DNA of 64,000 bases, from the NCBI GenBank assembly GCA_903899655.1, contig CAIUKF010000009.1, positions 152,561 through 216,560 on the forward strand, written 5' to 3'. Below, piece by piece: positions 53,746-63,896 of the stretch. A program made the position numbers and the translations under genes. Under the pieces are notes generated by a model, which saw only the letters and a list, made by a program, of their open reading frames with translations, had not been told where the DNA came from and did not search any database. Positions within the stretch are counted from its first letter, which is position 1. Each line of letters opens with the position of its first letter. The stretch comes from an uncultured bacterium (GTDB taxonomy: Bacteria > Patescibacteriota > Saccharimonadia > Saccharimonadales > Saccharimonadaceae).

Positions 53746-56700
53746 ATGGGTTCATTATTATTTTTAATAGCGTTCATATGGTTTATTTGGTGGATATTAA
53801 AAAAGACCAGCAATGGTCCAAATGACGCAGTTGATACTAATAGTAATGATTATATGCATGGATACTGGGATGGGTATCAAGCTCGCCAGACTGAACTAGA
53901 TAAAGGCGAAAAAGAGCCTAAATACAGTGGTATGCCTGATAAGATGAGGGCTATTCCAACAGCTGCTGTTTTGAATATGGCTGAATCGCATCAGCAGAAA
54001 GTACAATATCGGCCACCGGTCGAGAATGTTACGCCACCACACATTACTCCACATGTTGTTGCCTCAACGCATGTCGCTACTCCGCAAGTTGTAATCCATT
54101 CCGCAGCGCCTGTTAAATCTAGCGCCGACCAAGCCGCTGAAAAGAAAAAGCGTGATTTGCAAAATATTAACACGACACTTTATGTAGCTAGCTTTTTGTT
54201 GGTTGCGGCAGCGGCATTGTTTGTCGCGGTGGCAGATATATCGGCATCGATACGTTTTATCGGTGTTTGGTTGGTCACGATTGCCTTCTATTCAGCTGGT
54301 TTAATACTTCACGGTACCGTCCCCAGGTTGCGTCCAGCCGCGATTGCGTTTGCTGGTACTGGTTTGGCGCTGTTGCCATTCACGGGTATTGCGATGTATA
54401 ACTTTATACTGCCAAATGCGCCCCTTAGCTGGTTTGTAACGTCATTAATAAGTTTAGCTGCATTCATCTTGGCAGCAACTCGTTTGAAAAATGAAGTATT
54501 GTCGTATTTGGCGATCGCATTCGGTATTAGCCTGTCGACATCTGGTATTGCAGTGCTTGATGCTGGTCTGATTTGGTATTATGTTGTTTTGATTTTATTC
54601 GGTTCGGTACTGACTATTTTGGCAACGGCACGTCCAAAATGGCTACCAGATTATTTTGCTAGTCCAATTCAAAAGACAAATCATTGGATTGTGCCGCTGA
54701 CGATAATTTCTAGCATATTCGGAGTTAACAGTCTGACTGTCACTGATTTTTGGATTATTTCACTTGCCAGCACATTGTATTACAGCGCTGTGGCAGCTAC
54801 ATCAACAACGACGCGTGATATATCGATTTTTGTAGTTCGGTTATTGGCTAGTTTGACTGTTATTTTGATGGCCTATGACTTATCAGATGCATCTTGGACG
54901 GTGGTTGGATTAGCGATTGCCTTTGTTGGATTGTTACAAACTTTGGTTTCGATATTATTCTTACCTCATCACAAAGCCGGTGAAGATAATAACGAGATAT
55001 GGTTGTGGATCGGCTTTGGCATGCAGATGCTGAGTGTGTTATTTATTCCAAATGACAGTTCATGGAACACGGTGGTCTCTATTCAGTTATCTATGATGTT
55101 GGCGTCAAGTTTGGGTATAGCATACTGGCTACGTCGAATTAATCTATCTATATTTGGAACTATTAGTTTAGTATCACTACCAGTTATTGTCGAAAGAAAC
55201 ATCTTTCAACCACCTCTTGAAAACCAATGGATAGCTTTAACATTTATTGCTTTTGCGGCCACTTTACTGGCAATTCGATATGCAAAACAAATCATAGCTA
55301 AATCACCGTCACTGATACCATATATTTTTGTAAACTTCAGCCTGTTTATTATTGAGGCGTTGCTGTTTACAAGTGGTAACATTAGTGCGGGCTGGGGCTT
55401 TGCTATTTGGTCAGTAGCTACATTGCTGGTTTATGGTTTGATGTACCTCGAGCGTCAACCATGGCTCAGTATTGTTGCCAACGGCATGATTTTTGTATCA
55501 ATTGTTACATATATCAAGCCAGATCTGGCGTCACATTGGATAGCATTTATTTTTATCACTTTAGCTACAATCACATTTGAACTGTTAGTATATGAAAAAC
55601 AAATTAAATCATCGATAATAATTCGCCCATATATTATCGCTAACCTAGTCTTGTTTATAGCTCAATCATTGTTATTTACGATAAATGTCCCTGCTGGTTG
55701 GGGCTTTGCAATTTGGTCTGTGGCTACTGTTTTGATATACGGTTTGATGTACCTCGAGCGTCAACCATGGCTCAGTATTGTTGCCAACGGTATGATTTGG
55801 TTTTCAATTGTCAGCTTTATTAAGCCTTCAATTGATGATCATTGGGTTGCTTTGATATTTATTATTTTAGCCTCAATCGCACTTGGCATATTGTATCTTG
55901 AAAAATACATCGAAGATTCAAAGAAGGCAACTTTCAGGCCATTTATAGTCGCTAATATTGTTTTATTTATCATTCAGTCATTAATGTTTACAGTTAGTAT
56001 TGAGGCAATTTGGGGTCTGGCAATATGGTCAATCGCAACGGCTATTGTCTATGGAGTGATGTATCTGGAATCCAAGCCATGGGTCAGTATCGTCGCCAAC
56101 GGCATGATTTTGACACTTGTCATGCAATTTGTTCGGCCATCAATTGAATTTCATTGGCTAGCTGTTATCTTTATTGTTTTGGCAACTATTGCATTTGGTA
56201 TATTGTCAGTCGAAAAGTATATCAATACAAACAAAGACTTGGGTATTCGACAATACATACTTGCCAACATAGCTATATTTATCATTGAGTCGTTAATGTT
56301 TACGATTGGTATCGAATCTGGCTGGGGATTGGCCGTTTGGACGGTTGCAACAGCTATTGTCTATGGTGTAATGTACCTCGAGCGCCAGCCATGGTTAAGT
56401 ATTCTGTCAAACGCCATGATTTGGATAGCAGTAACACAGTTTATTCAACCATCAGTTGAAGTTCACTGGGTTGGCTTGATATTTATGACCTTGTCGGCCG
56501 TATCGCTGGGATTGTTGTCGATTGAGAAGTTAATTTTTGCGAATGCTCCAAGTTCAACCCGACAAAGCATAGTGGTAAACTTTTTGTTATTTACATTCCA
56601 ATCGCTATTCTTGACTTATGGCATGGATCATAATTGGGGATTTGGTTTGTGGTCCGTGGCTACTTTATTCGCTTATATCTTTGTATATTTGGAAAGTCAG

Positions 56701-57489
56701 CCATGGTTAATTTTGATAGCCAACGGCATGCTGTTGGTATCGACATCGAGGTTGTTGAATATTATGGATATCGCCACTGAATGGAAGAGTTTAGCAATTT
56801 CATGGGTTGCCTTTGGTGTATTTTATGCAATCTACTGGATTTTAAAGCTATTGTCGCAAGACAAGTACGCTGTTTATCAGTGGTGGTCAGCCGTTGTCGT
56901 CGCTGGGCTAATAAATATACTCAGCTTGACAGCTCAAAGTCACGATGTCGCTATTATGGCCGGCTGGGTATTGGCGATAGTGTCGCTAGCGATAATCGTA
57001 GAAGGATTTGTCGCCAACAAATATCACTATATTGATATTGGATCGATATTAGCGACGATTGGTCTACAAAGAGTGTTATTTATGATTGCACCAGATACAA
57101 ACATACTAGTTTATACTCACTGGTGGGCAGCTGTAATTGCGCTAGTTAGTTTTGCATATTACTCAGATGGTAAAGTTGCGTCTGCTAAATTTCGGGGCAA
57201 TATTGCGCTGACATTTATATCATTATTTGGTGGATTGGCGGCGCTTGGATTCTTTGGGGCCAGCGATGTACCGTATCAAGTAATCTTCTTGATTGAGCAT
57301 GCCCTAATCTTGGCGGTCGGTCTGTTATTCTCGCGCAAATCGTTTACAACGTGGGGTGCAGTTGGTGTTGTATTGTCGGTTGTTTGGATGATAAAAGACA
57401 TGACATATCTGTTATTAGCCCTGGCGGCACTTGGTTTAATTGGTTTTGCAGTTTACGCTTTAAATAAGCAATCAAAAAATGCCAAATAG
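53746..57489 (+). CDS. Giant polytopic membrane protein with internal repeats
   Basis: 1247 residues. An N-terminal helix (about 2-18) leads to a cytoplasmic linker (about 20-140, Pro/Val/His-rich near 90-130), then about 30 membrane helices to the end. Residues about 550-1000 hold five repeats of about 100 residues, each with 'WGFAIWSVAT---YGLMYLE-QPWLSIVANGMI'. The repeat DNA is partly almost identical (for example from 55441 and 55741), so the copies are recent. An AGGGGG site precedes the ATG. The layout recalls large DUF2157/DUF2339-type membrane proteins; the function is unknown. Confidence 0.85.
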   Translation: MGSLLFLIAFIWFIWWILKKTSNGPNDAVDTNSNDYMHGYWDGYQARQTELDKGEKEPKYSGMPDKMRAIPTAAVLNMAESHQQKVQYRPPVENVTPPHITPHVVASTHVATPQVVIHSAAPVKSSADQAAEKKKRDLQNINTTLYVASFLLVAAAALFVAVADISASIRFIGVWLVTIAFYSAGLILHGTVPRLRPAAIAFAGTGLALLPFTGIAMYNFILPNAPLSWFVTSLISLAAFILAATRLKNEVLSYLAIAFGISLSTSGIAVLDAGLIWYYVVLILFGSVLTILATARPKWLPDYFASPIQKTNHWIVPLTIISSIFGVNSLTVTDFWIISLASTLYYSAVAATSTTTRDISIFVVRLLASLTVILMAYDLSDASWTVVGLAIAFVGLLQTLVSILFLPHHKAGEDNNEIWLWIGFGMQMLSVLFIPNDSSWNTVVSIQLSMMLASSLGIAYWLRRINLSIFGTISLVSLPVIVERNIFQPPLENQWIALTFIAFAATLLAIRYAKQIIAKSPSLIPYIFVNFSLFIIEALLFTSGNISAGWGFAIWSVATLLVYGLMYLERQPWLSIVANGMIFVSIVTYIKPDLASHWIAFIFITLATITFELLVYEKQIKSSIIIRPYIIANLVLFIAQSLLFTINVPAGWGFAIWSVATVLIYGLMYLERQPWLSIVANGMIWFSIVSFIKPSIDDHWVALIFIILASIALGILYLEKYIEDSKKATFRPFIVANIVLFIIQSLMFTVSIEAIWGLAIWSIATAIVYGVMYLESKPWVSIVANGMILTLVMQFVRPSIEFHWLAVIFIVLATIAFGILSVEKYINTNKDLGIRQYILANIAIFIIESLMFTIGIESGWGLAVWTVATAIVYGVMYLERQPWLSILSNAMIWIAVTQFIQPSVEVHWVGLIFMTLSAVSLGLLSIEKLIFANAPSSTRQSIVVNFLLFTFQSLFLTYGMDHNWGFGLWSVATLFAYIFVYLESQPWLILIANGMLLVSTSRLLNIMDIATEWKSLAISWVAFGVFYAIYWILKLLSQDKYAVYQWWSAVVVAGLINILSLTAQSHDVAIMAGWVLAIVSLAIIVEGFVANKYHYIDIGSILATIGLQRVLFMIAPDTNILVYTHWWAAVIALVSFAYYSDGKVASAKFRGNIALTFISLFGGLAALGFFGASDVPYQVIFLIEHALILAVGLLFSRKSFTTWGAVGVVLSVVWMIKDMTYLLLALAALGLIGFAVYALNKQSKNAK

Positions 57490-57491
57490 CA

Positions 57492-57520
57492 TTGACTAAA
57501 ACACGAAAAAATGATACAGT
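57492..57520 (+). promoter_or_regulatory. Promoter of the RimB-RimK-like unit
   Basis: TTGACT (57492-57497), 17 bases, TACAGT (57515-57520). Confidence 0.6.
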
Positions 57521-57548
57521 ATACAGATTAAATTACTGAGTTTTATAT

Positions 57549-57992
57549 ATGAATAATCATGACGACATTTTTGGTATTTGTGAACATGTTGATCTGCCGG
57601 AACTCGGTCTTCATGGTGTGCTAGCGAAAATTGATACTGGTGCTTATTCTGGTGCATTACACTGTTCGAAAATAAAAGTCGTAATTAGAAAATCTGATGG
57701 CAAAAGAGTTTTGAAATTTACTCCATCTGATAATCATTCAAATTCGATGGAGCTAACTAGATTTGTCAGTTCGTATGTCCGTAGTTCGACTGGTCACCGC
57801 GTTAAACGCTATCTATTTGACACAGATATTGTTATAAAGGGTAAGGCGTATAGTATACGAATTGGTTTGTCGAATCGATCCGATATGAATTACGAAATAT
57901 TAATTGGCCGACGTTTCTTGTGCGAAAATAATATTTTAGTAGACGCGCGTATAAATCAAGAATTTGATATAGATAAGGAGAAAAAATCATGA
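57549..57992 (+). CDS. RimB-like retropepsin-type aspartic peptidase
   Basis: 147 residues of the family once called 'ATP-dependent zinc protease' (PF05618), with the aspartic peptidase motif KIDTGAYSGALHC near residue 28 and the second loop NYEILIGRRFLCENNILVD. In proteobacteria RimB trims the glutamate tails that RimK adds to ribosomal protein S6. The gene overlaps the RimK-like gene by 4 bases (ATGA), so a writer and an eraser are made together. Confidence 0.85.
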   Translation: MNNHDDIFGICEHVDLPELGLHGVLAKIDTGAYSGALHCSKIKVVIRKSDGKRVLKFTPSDNHSNSMELTRFVSSYVRSSTGHRVKRYLFDTDIVIKGKAYSIRIGLSNRSDMNYEILIGRRFLCENNILVDARINQEFDIDKEKKS

Positions 57993-58900
57993 AAATTGCT
58001 ATTTTATCCAACGGTCCTGCCAATTATTCGACCAAGCGCCTTAAGGAAGAGGCTGTTAAGCGTGGACATGAAGTAGAAGTTATTCGGTATAAAGAATGCT
58101 ATGCTTCAATCGAGCAAAATAACCCAACCGTTAGTTATCGTGGTGAAGATTTAGCTAAATTTGATGCTATTATTCCACGTATTGCTTCATACATGACTTC
58201 GTATGGAACAGCGATTGTGCGTCAGCTTGAAATGCAAGGTCTGTATACTGTTTCCAGCTCGATTGCGATTAGTCGATCGCGCGATAAAATGCGTAGTTTG
58301 CAGTTATTAGCCAAATCTGGTGTTGGTATTCCAAAGACTGTTGTGTCACGCAATACGACCGACATTGATGACTTACTTGAACAATTAGGTGGCATGCCAG
58401 TTATTATTAAGTTGGCTCGTGGTACGCATGGTAATGGAGTTGTTTTGGCTGAAACTAAAAAAGCCGCTAAATCAGTTTTGCAGGCATTTTATTTGACAAA
58501 TGATGACGGTACCAACATCTTGTTACAAGAATTTATTAAAGAATCAGCCGGTACTGACATTCGTGCTTTTGTCGTTGGTAGTCGTGTTGTTGCCAGTATG
58601 AAACGCCAGAGTCTTGACGATGACTTTAGGTCCAATCTTCATAAAGGTGGTGAAGGTGTAAGTATCAAATTAACTGATGAAGAGAAAAAGATTGCCGTTA
58701 AGGCTGCCAAGGCAATGGGACTTAACGTCGCTGGTGTCGATTTAATGCGTAGCAGCCGTGGTCCATTAATTTTGGAAGTAAATGCCAGCCCAGGATTTGG
58801 TATTGAAAAACTAACTGGTCGCAATGTGGCTGGTCCGATTATTGAATACATCGAAAATAACGCTAAACGCAATAACAAAAAAGACAAAGTCGGCGCCTAG
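57989..58900 (+). CDS. rimK: RimK-like ATP-grasp ligase
   Basis: 303 residues. ATP-grasp features: SRDKMRSLQLLAKSGVGIPKT, VIIKLARGTHGNGVV (ATP-binding lysine and glycine loop), LLQEFI, AGTDIRAFVVG, and the metal site ILEVNASPGF. RimK adds glutamates to the C-terminus of S6; relatives act on other peptides or cofactors. AAGGAGA lies before the ATG. The pairing with a RimB-like peptidase favours protein tailing; the target is not proven. Confidence 0.9.
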   Translation: MKIAILSNGPANYSTKRLKEEAVKRGHEVEVIRYKECYASIEQNNPTVSYRGEDLAKFDAIIPRIASYMTSYGTAIVRQLEMQGLYTVSSSIAISRSRDKMRSLQLLAKSGVGIPKTVVSRNTTDIDDLLEQLGGMPVIIKLARGTHGNGVVLAETKKAAKSVLQAFYLTNDDGTNILLQEFIKESAGTDIRAFVVGSRVVASMKRQSLDDDFRSNLHKGGEGVSIKLTDEEKKIAVKAAKAMGLNVAGVDLMRSSRGPLILEVNASPGFGIEKLTGRNVAGPIIEYIENNAKRNNKKDKVGA

Positions 58901-58953
58901 CCAAATTACGAACTGTTATAATATGCTTATGATATTGCATAGGGATATTTAAC

Positions 58954-59436
58954 ATGGATATTTTCTTTATATTTATCTTATTGGCGGTTGTGTTGTTTGT
59001 GTTGTCATATATTCATAAACGTCGATTTGGATTATTGGGGCTGGCATTGGCTGCTGGATCGCTATTAAGTGGTATTTGGGGCTATAACGCTGGTTTGATT
59101 GCCGGTGGACTGGGCGCGCCGTCAGGAGCTGTCACAACTGCGATTGTATTGTCCGTCATTGTATTATTACCGGCGGTTATTTTGTTGTTTCATGGCCCGA
59201 CTTATCATAATTTATTTGGGCGGGTGATTGGCGCTGGTTTATTTACGATATTGGCGCTGGCTTTTTTAATCGAACCACTTAGTCATGCGTTAATGCCGCA
59301 AGGCGCTGGCGCTGATGCCTACAATTGGCTGGTTGATAATCGAAATTATATTATTGGTTTCGGTCTAATTGCTGCTGTTGTTGATTTATTTATGACAAAA
59401 CCCGCCCATTTGTCCGATAAACGTCATAAACATTGA
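58954..59436 (+). CDS. Small polytopic membrane protein, unknown
   Basis: 160 residues, four to five membrane helices (about 2-17, 25-50, 60-80, 90-110, 130-146), Gly/Ala-rich loops (YNAGLIAGGLGAPSGAV) and a basic His/Lys tail. TATAAT (58917-58922) and AGGGAT precede the ATG. The topology is a little like CvpA-type proteins, but I would not assign it. Confidence 0.7.
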   Translation: MDIFFIFILLAVVLFVLSYIHKRRFGLLGLALAAGSLLSGIWGYNAGLIAGGLGAPSGAVTTAIVLSVIVLLPAVILLFHGPTYHNLFGRVIGAGLFTILALAFLIEPLSHALMPQGAGADAYNWLVDNRNYIIGFGLIAAVVDLFMTKPAHLSDKRHKH

Positions 59437-59462
59437 CAAATTACCCCTAAAAATGGTACATT
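59433..59462 (+). promoter_or_regulatory. Promoter of tRNA-Lys
   Basis: TTGACA (59433-59438), 18 bases, TACATT (59457-59462). The precursor leader carries the hairpin ACCCCGTC-ATGC-GACAGGGT. Confidence 0.65.
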
Positions 59463-59521
59463 TTTTAGATATGAGGCCACCCCGTCATGCGACAGGGTAA
59501 GCCACATTGTTAATAGTATGA

Positions 59522-59598
59522 GAGGCCATAGCTCAGTTGGTTAGAGCGCTTGCCTTTTAAGCAAGATGTCGTGAGTTCAAGTCTCACTGGCCTCACCA
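59522..59598 (+). tRNA. tRNA-Lys (TTT)
   Basis: 77 nucleotides with encoded CCA. Acceptor GAGGCCA/TGGCCTC, D-arm GCTC...GAGC, anticodon arm CTTGC-CTTTTAA-GCAAG, T-arm GTGAG-TTCAAGT-CTCAC; fully paired. Confidence 0.97.
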
Positions 59599-59635
59599 AA
59601 TAAATACACCTATCGGCTGATAGGTGTATTTATTT
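59598..59635 (+). terminator. Terminator of tRNA-Lys
   Basis: AAATAAATACACCTATC / GATAGGTGTATTTATTT, perfect 17-bp stem, 4-base loop, starting at the last base of the tRNA. Confidence 0.9.
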
Positions 59636-59757
59636 GGTGAAAGCCCGTAGGGCTTTGAATTCACGACATTATTTTTTAATTATCATATACATAATAACGC
59701 CCATCCATTATCATAAGTATTATGGCTATTGAAATAAACTCTAAAAGCAGGCGATAA

Positions 59758-60432
59758 GTGGATAACGTAATTATTTCGATAAAAGATTTAACCAAAACTT
59801 ATAAACTTGGACATAATATCGTCCAAGCCTTAAGTGGTGCTAGTATTGATGTTCAAAAAGGTGAGTTTTTGGCTGTCGTAGGCCCAAGTGGTAGCGGCAA
59901 AAGTACGTTATTGCAATTAATTGCTGGGCTTGAAAAACCTTCCAGCGGTGTTGTGCTGATTGATGGAGTGAACTTGAAAACTTTAAGTGACAGAAAATTA
60001 TCACGTTTTCGTGGTCAAACGATAGGTTTTATTTTTCAATTCTTTTATCTGCAGCCATTTTTACGACTTAGTCGGAATATTGAAGTGCCGGGAATGTTTG
60101 CTAGATTAAAGCGAAAAGAACGTCAACAACGAATACAGCAACTAGCAGAAGTTGTTGGACTTACGGACCGATTAAGCCATTTTCCATCTGAATTATCTGG
60201 CGGTCAAATTCAGCGGGCGGCGATTATTCGTGCCTTAATAAACCAACCAAAAATATTATTAGCTGATGAACCAACTGGTAATTTGGATAGCATAAATAGC
60301 GCAGCAATAATTGAGTTGTTTGAACAGATTCGTCGACAATTTGGCACCACTATAATTATTGCGACGCATGATGCTGCTATTGCTGCGCGTGCCGACCGAA
60401 TCATATATATTAAAGATGGAGCAATTATATGA
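59758..60432 (+). CDS. MacB/LolD-type ABC transporter ATP-binding protein (second system)
   Basis: 224 residues from GTG 59758 (AGGCG upstream). Walker A GPSGSGKST, Q-loop FIFQFFYL, signature LSGGQIQRAAI, Walker B ILLADEP and ATHD switch. It overlaps its permease by 4 bases (ATGA). The 120 bases between it and the tRNA terminator hold no clear gene or signal. Confidence 0.93.
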   Translation: MDNVIISIKDLTKTYKLGHNIVQALSGASIDVQKGEFLAVVGPSGSGKSTLLQLIAGLEKPSSGVVLIDGVNLKTLSDRKLSRFRGQTIGFIFQFFYLQPFLRLSRNIEVPGMFARLKRKERQQRIQQLAEVVGLTDRLSHFPSELSGGQIQRAAIIRALINQPKILLADEPTGNLDSINSAAIIELFEQIRRQFGTTIIIATHDAAIAARADRIIYIKDGAII

Positions 60433-62336
60433 TTCGCCTAAGTGATGCTATTATTCTTGCTGGCACAAAGTTGCGCATTCATCGTGTTCGCACCGCAATT
60501 ACCATTGCTTTATCTAGTATATTATTTGCTGGTCTAATCGCTGCGATGATTCTTGCGCAGGGTATTACAAAAAGTATTACCGCATTTAGTGGCGAAGGTT
60601 TAAATAGTCGTTATATAGTTAGCGCTCAGACTGATCCTCCATTTGTTGGTAATGTTTTGGCTGGTAAGGACTTTATTGCGCTAGCCGAGCAAAAAGGTAA
60701 AGATTTAATCGCCGCCAAGCAAGCTGAAGCTAAAAAGTTGGGTATTGATTATAATGCAGGCAACGAACCATCGGCAACATTTACTCAAACAGCGCCGGGC
60801 CAAGGGTCAACGAAACATGTGAATTTGCGAAGTTATGCAGCTACCCAAGCGCTTCAAGATTACGTCAAGCAACATCCAAGTCCTGGAATTAGCGAGTTAA
60901 AGCAGGCTGCGGCTGTTTATCATCCAATTGGATATTATTCTTCAAAAATGTCTGTTTTGAATGGTGGAAGCATTTTAATGATGCTTGATGGAAATGAGAA
61001 CTTCACACCGACAGACAATCAGCGAGTTGATCTTAATTTTCCTAATAACGGTAACTCGCTTGTTATTGATGATTCTCAGCTTACCCAACCTTTTATGTTG
61101 CAAAATGTTACTGTAAAAAAGGATGATATCCCATTGGTTGTATCATATTCGACCGCTGAGACTTTGTTGGGATTGCCTTCGCTCTCATCTAATGCTAGCG
61201 CCAATGATCGTTACGACCGGATTCAACAATTATATAAACAGGTAGCAAGCGGTAATATAACAACCACGACTTGCTATCGTAACAGTATATCTCAGCAACA
61301 GATCGACCTAGCAATCGTTCAAACGGCCGATATTACCAAAAATGCCAGCAATAAAGATTATCAGAAGCCAAATCTAATTTATGGTTTACCTGCAGCAAAT
61401 TCTTGTGGCCAAGCCGTAATTATCAGTGATACTCGTACTATTACGGAAAAGAAGACCCAAGCTGCCCAAGATCAATTTGACGCTGATTTTGGTCAAGTTG
61501 TAGCGCCAATCCAACAAAAGTTGATATTCCAAATTGTTGGCTTATCGCCAAGTGTTTCTGCTAATGATAATACGACTTTTGGTGATTTATTGTCTGGCAT
61601 AGTTGGTTCATCGTTAACTAATGGTGCTGATGTTATTCCGGCTGATTTACTCGATCAAATGTCTAATGCTGCATCGATAAAGTCAATTTTATTATCAGAT
61701 TTAGCTGACCCGTTGTATATATCAACATCAAATTATTACGTTGAATTCTCAGATGCTACTGATGCTCGAGCGTTTATCGCTGACAAGTCATGTACGACTA
61801 GTGCGGATGGTGTTTGCGCTAGCCCTGGGCGGCTGTTCCAGTTGATGGCGAGCGGCAATAACAGTATCGCATTACAAGATTTACAGCAAAAAATAACCAA
61901 CATCCTGGGTATTGCCACAATCGCAGTGGTTGTGTTGGCTGTAATAATTATGACTATTATGGTTGGTCGTACGATTGCTGATGGTCGTCGAGAAACTGCT
62001 GTCTTTAGGTCGCTTGGCGCAAATCGCGGTGATATTGCGTTTGTTTATACTATTTATACATTGTGCCTAACTTTATATATCGTAGTTATTTCGCTGTTTG
62101 TTGGTATTGGTTTGGCATACGGCGCTAATGTTTATTATGGTAAAAATGCTACCCTGCAATCTAAACTTTTGTTTGACGCGGTTAATACAAATCTAGTTTT
62201 CAATTTCTTTGATATTAATGTTTCGCTGATTGGAATAGTTGCTGCCATTATTATTGGTACCGGTTTACTTGGTACGGTTGTTCCGTTGCTTCGTAATGTT
62301 CGTCGCAATCCAATCAAGGACATGCGCCAAGAATAG
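60429..62336 (+). CDS. MacB-like ABC permease with large extracytoplasmic domain
   Basis: 635 residues: an N-terminal helix (about 20-45), an unusually long extracytoplasmic region (about 50-485, with two cysteine-containing segments TTCYRNS and SCGQAV, and SCTTSADGVCASPG), and three C-terminal helices (about 490-515, 540-565, 595-620). The NGG-type cytoplasmic loop TAVFRSLGANRGD is typical of MacB/FtsX permeases. It probably works on a surface protein or lipid rather than importing nutrients. Confidence 0.9.
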   Translation: MIRLSDAIILAGTKLRIHRVRTAITIALSSILFAGLIAAMILAQGITKSITAFSGEGLNSRYIVSAQTDPPFVGNVLAGKDFIALAEQKGKDLIAAKQAEAKKLGIDYNAGNEPSATFTQTAPGQGSTKHVNLRSYAATQALQDYVKQHPSPGISELKQAAAVYHPIGYYSSKMSVLNGGSILMMLDGNENFTPTDNQRVDLNFPNNGNSLVIDDSQLTQPFMLQNVTVKKDDIPLVVSYSTAETLLGLPSLSSNASANDRYDRIQQLYKQVASGNITTTTCYRNSISQQQIDLAIVQTADITKNASNKDYQKPNLIYGLPAANSCGQAVIISDTRTITEKKTQAAQDQFDADFGQVVAPIQQKLIFQIVGLSPSVSANDNTTFGDLLSGIVGSSLTNGADVIPADLLDQMSNAASIKSILLSDLADPLYISTSNYYVEFSDATDARAFIADKSCTTSADGVCASPGRLFQLMASGNNSIALQDLQQKITNILGIATIAVVVLAVIIMTIMVGRTIADGRRETAVFRSLGANRGDIAFVYTIYTLCLTLYIVVISLFVGIGLAYGANVYYGKNATLQSKLLFDAVNTNLVFNFFDINVSLIGIVAAIIIGTGLLGTVVPLLRNVRRNPIKDMRQE

Positions 62337-62394
62337 AATGTTAATTTTGGTCTAAAATTTTAAACTTAAATTAAGCTTATGCTACACTAAGTCC

Positions 62395-63849
62395 ATGAAC
62401 TGGTGGCTTTTAAAACGCAAACTTCACGTATCTTGGCTGATTGCAATTGCCTGTGCTGGAATATTTATTGGTGTTGTATTGGCGCAATATCTAAATAGCA
62501 AATATTTATCATCAAACGCTTGTTTAGTGATCGCTTTGATATTAATTATCGTTCCATTGTGGCGTAAATACATTTATTTAATTCCATTTTTATTAATCGG
62601 CGGCATGATATTCGGTCTATGGCGCGGGTCGATATCACAGTCTGAATTAGCGCAATTTAAACCACTTTATAGTCAAATAGTATCGGTAACAGGTAACGTC
62701 AAAGACGATATTGATATTGGCGCGTCTGGTCAAATTGTGATTCGTTTAGATAGTTTAATAATCAAAGGCAGGGCAATGTCAGGTAATTTGTGGGTGACGA
62801 CGGGCAACGCTGATATTAAACGTGGCGACAAAATAATTGTTAGTGGCAAATTAACAACTGGTTTTGGTAGTTTTGCTGGTATCATTTATCGTGCCAGTGT
62901 TGATAAAATTATTCATCCGCAACCGGGCGATATCGCGCGCGTGGTGCGCGATTGGTTTGCCGACGCGGTGCGACGGGTGATTCCTGATCCTGAATCAAGT
63001 CTAGGTATTGGCTTTTTAGTCGGTCAGCGGCGGTCATTACCGGCAGATTTGGTATTGGCGCTACAACTGGCTGGTTTGACGCACGTGGTGGTCGCTAGTG
63101 GCTATAATCTGACGATATTAGTGCGTTTGGCAAGGCGATTATTTGAAAAAGTTTCAAAATATTTGTCTGCCTTGTCGGCCACGGTTATGATTGTAGCCTT
63201 TATGGCGATAACTGGTGTCAGTCCCAGTATGTCACGGGCTGGATTAGTGTCGGGCCTAAGTTTAGCGGCTTGGTATTATGGACGTAAATTTCATCCAATT
63301 ATTTTACTTTTAATTGCAATTGCTATTACGGTCATTATTAATCCTGGATATGCCTGGGGCGATTTGGGCTGGCAATTGTCATTTGCAGCTTTTGCTGGTG
63401 TTATGATTTTGGCTCCACTGGCTACTAAATACTTATTCGGTGACAAAAAGCCTAGTTTTATCGGTCAAATATTAATCGAAACCGTGTCGGCCCAAATCGC
63501 TACAGCGCCAATAATTATTGCAGCGTTTGGGATGTTGTCAAACGTAGCGGTGGTATCTAATTTGTTGGTTTTACCGCTGGTGCCACTAGCGATGCTGCTG
63601 ACTTTTATTGCTGGCGTTGGCAGTTTAATATTACCAGCAGTTGGCGGGATTATCAGCTTGCCAGCAACGTGGCTGCTAACTTACATGGTCAGTGTGACTG
63701 AATATCTGGCGAGTCTGCCATGGGTATCTAGCACGGTGCAATTAACATGGTGGATGGTGGCGATTTATTACATCATTTTGATTGGAATCTGTGTATACAT
63801 GTGGCGAGTTACAAAATATAATTTAAGGGACTCGAATTTGGTTGAGTAA
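62395..63849 (+). CDS. comEC: ComEC/Rec2-type DNA uptake channel (without metallo-beta-lactamase domain)
   Basis: 484 residues: about three N-terminal helices, an OB-like DUF4131 region (about 85-190), and the competence domain with [37 protein letters not shown] and [20 protein letters not shown]. ComEC brings single-stranded DNA across the membrane. The C-terminal hydrolase domain of long ComEC proteins is absent, so the other strand must be degraded by another nuclease. A TACACT box ends six bases before the ATG (leaderless). Confidence 0.9.
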   Translation: MNWWLLKRKLHVSWLIAIACAGIFIGVVLAQYLNSKYLSSNACLVIALILIIVPLWRKYIYLIPFLLIGGMIFGLWRGSISQSELAQFKPLYSQIVSVTGNVKDDIDIGASGQIVIRLDSLIIKGRAMSGNLWVTTGNADIKRGDKIIVSGKLTTGFGSFAGIIYRASVDKIIHPQPGDIARVVRDWFADAVRRVIPDPESSLGIGFLVGQRRSLPADLVLALQLAGLTHVVVASGYNLTILVRLARRLFEKVSKYLSALSATVMIVAFMAITGVSPSMSRAGLVSGLSLAAWYYGRKFHPIILLLIAIAITVIINPGYAWGDLGWQLSFAAFAGVMILAPLATKYLFGDKKPSFIGQILIETVSAQIATAPIIIAAFGMLSNVAVVSNLLVLPLVPLAMLLTFIAGVGSLILPAVGGIISLPATWLLTYMVSVTEYLASLPWVSSTVQLTWWMVAIYYIILIGICVYMWRVTKYNLRDSNLVE

Positions 63850-63896
63850 TCTGTTATAATATACAAAATACCATATCAAATAACGTGGAGTTTATA

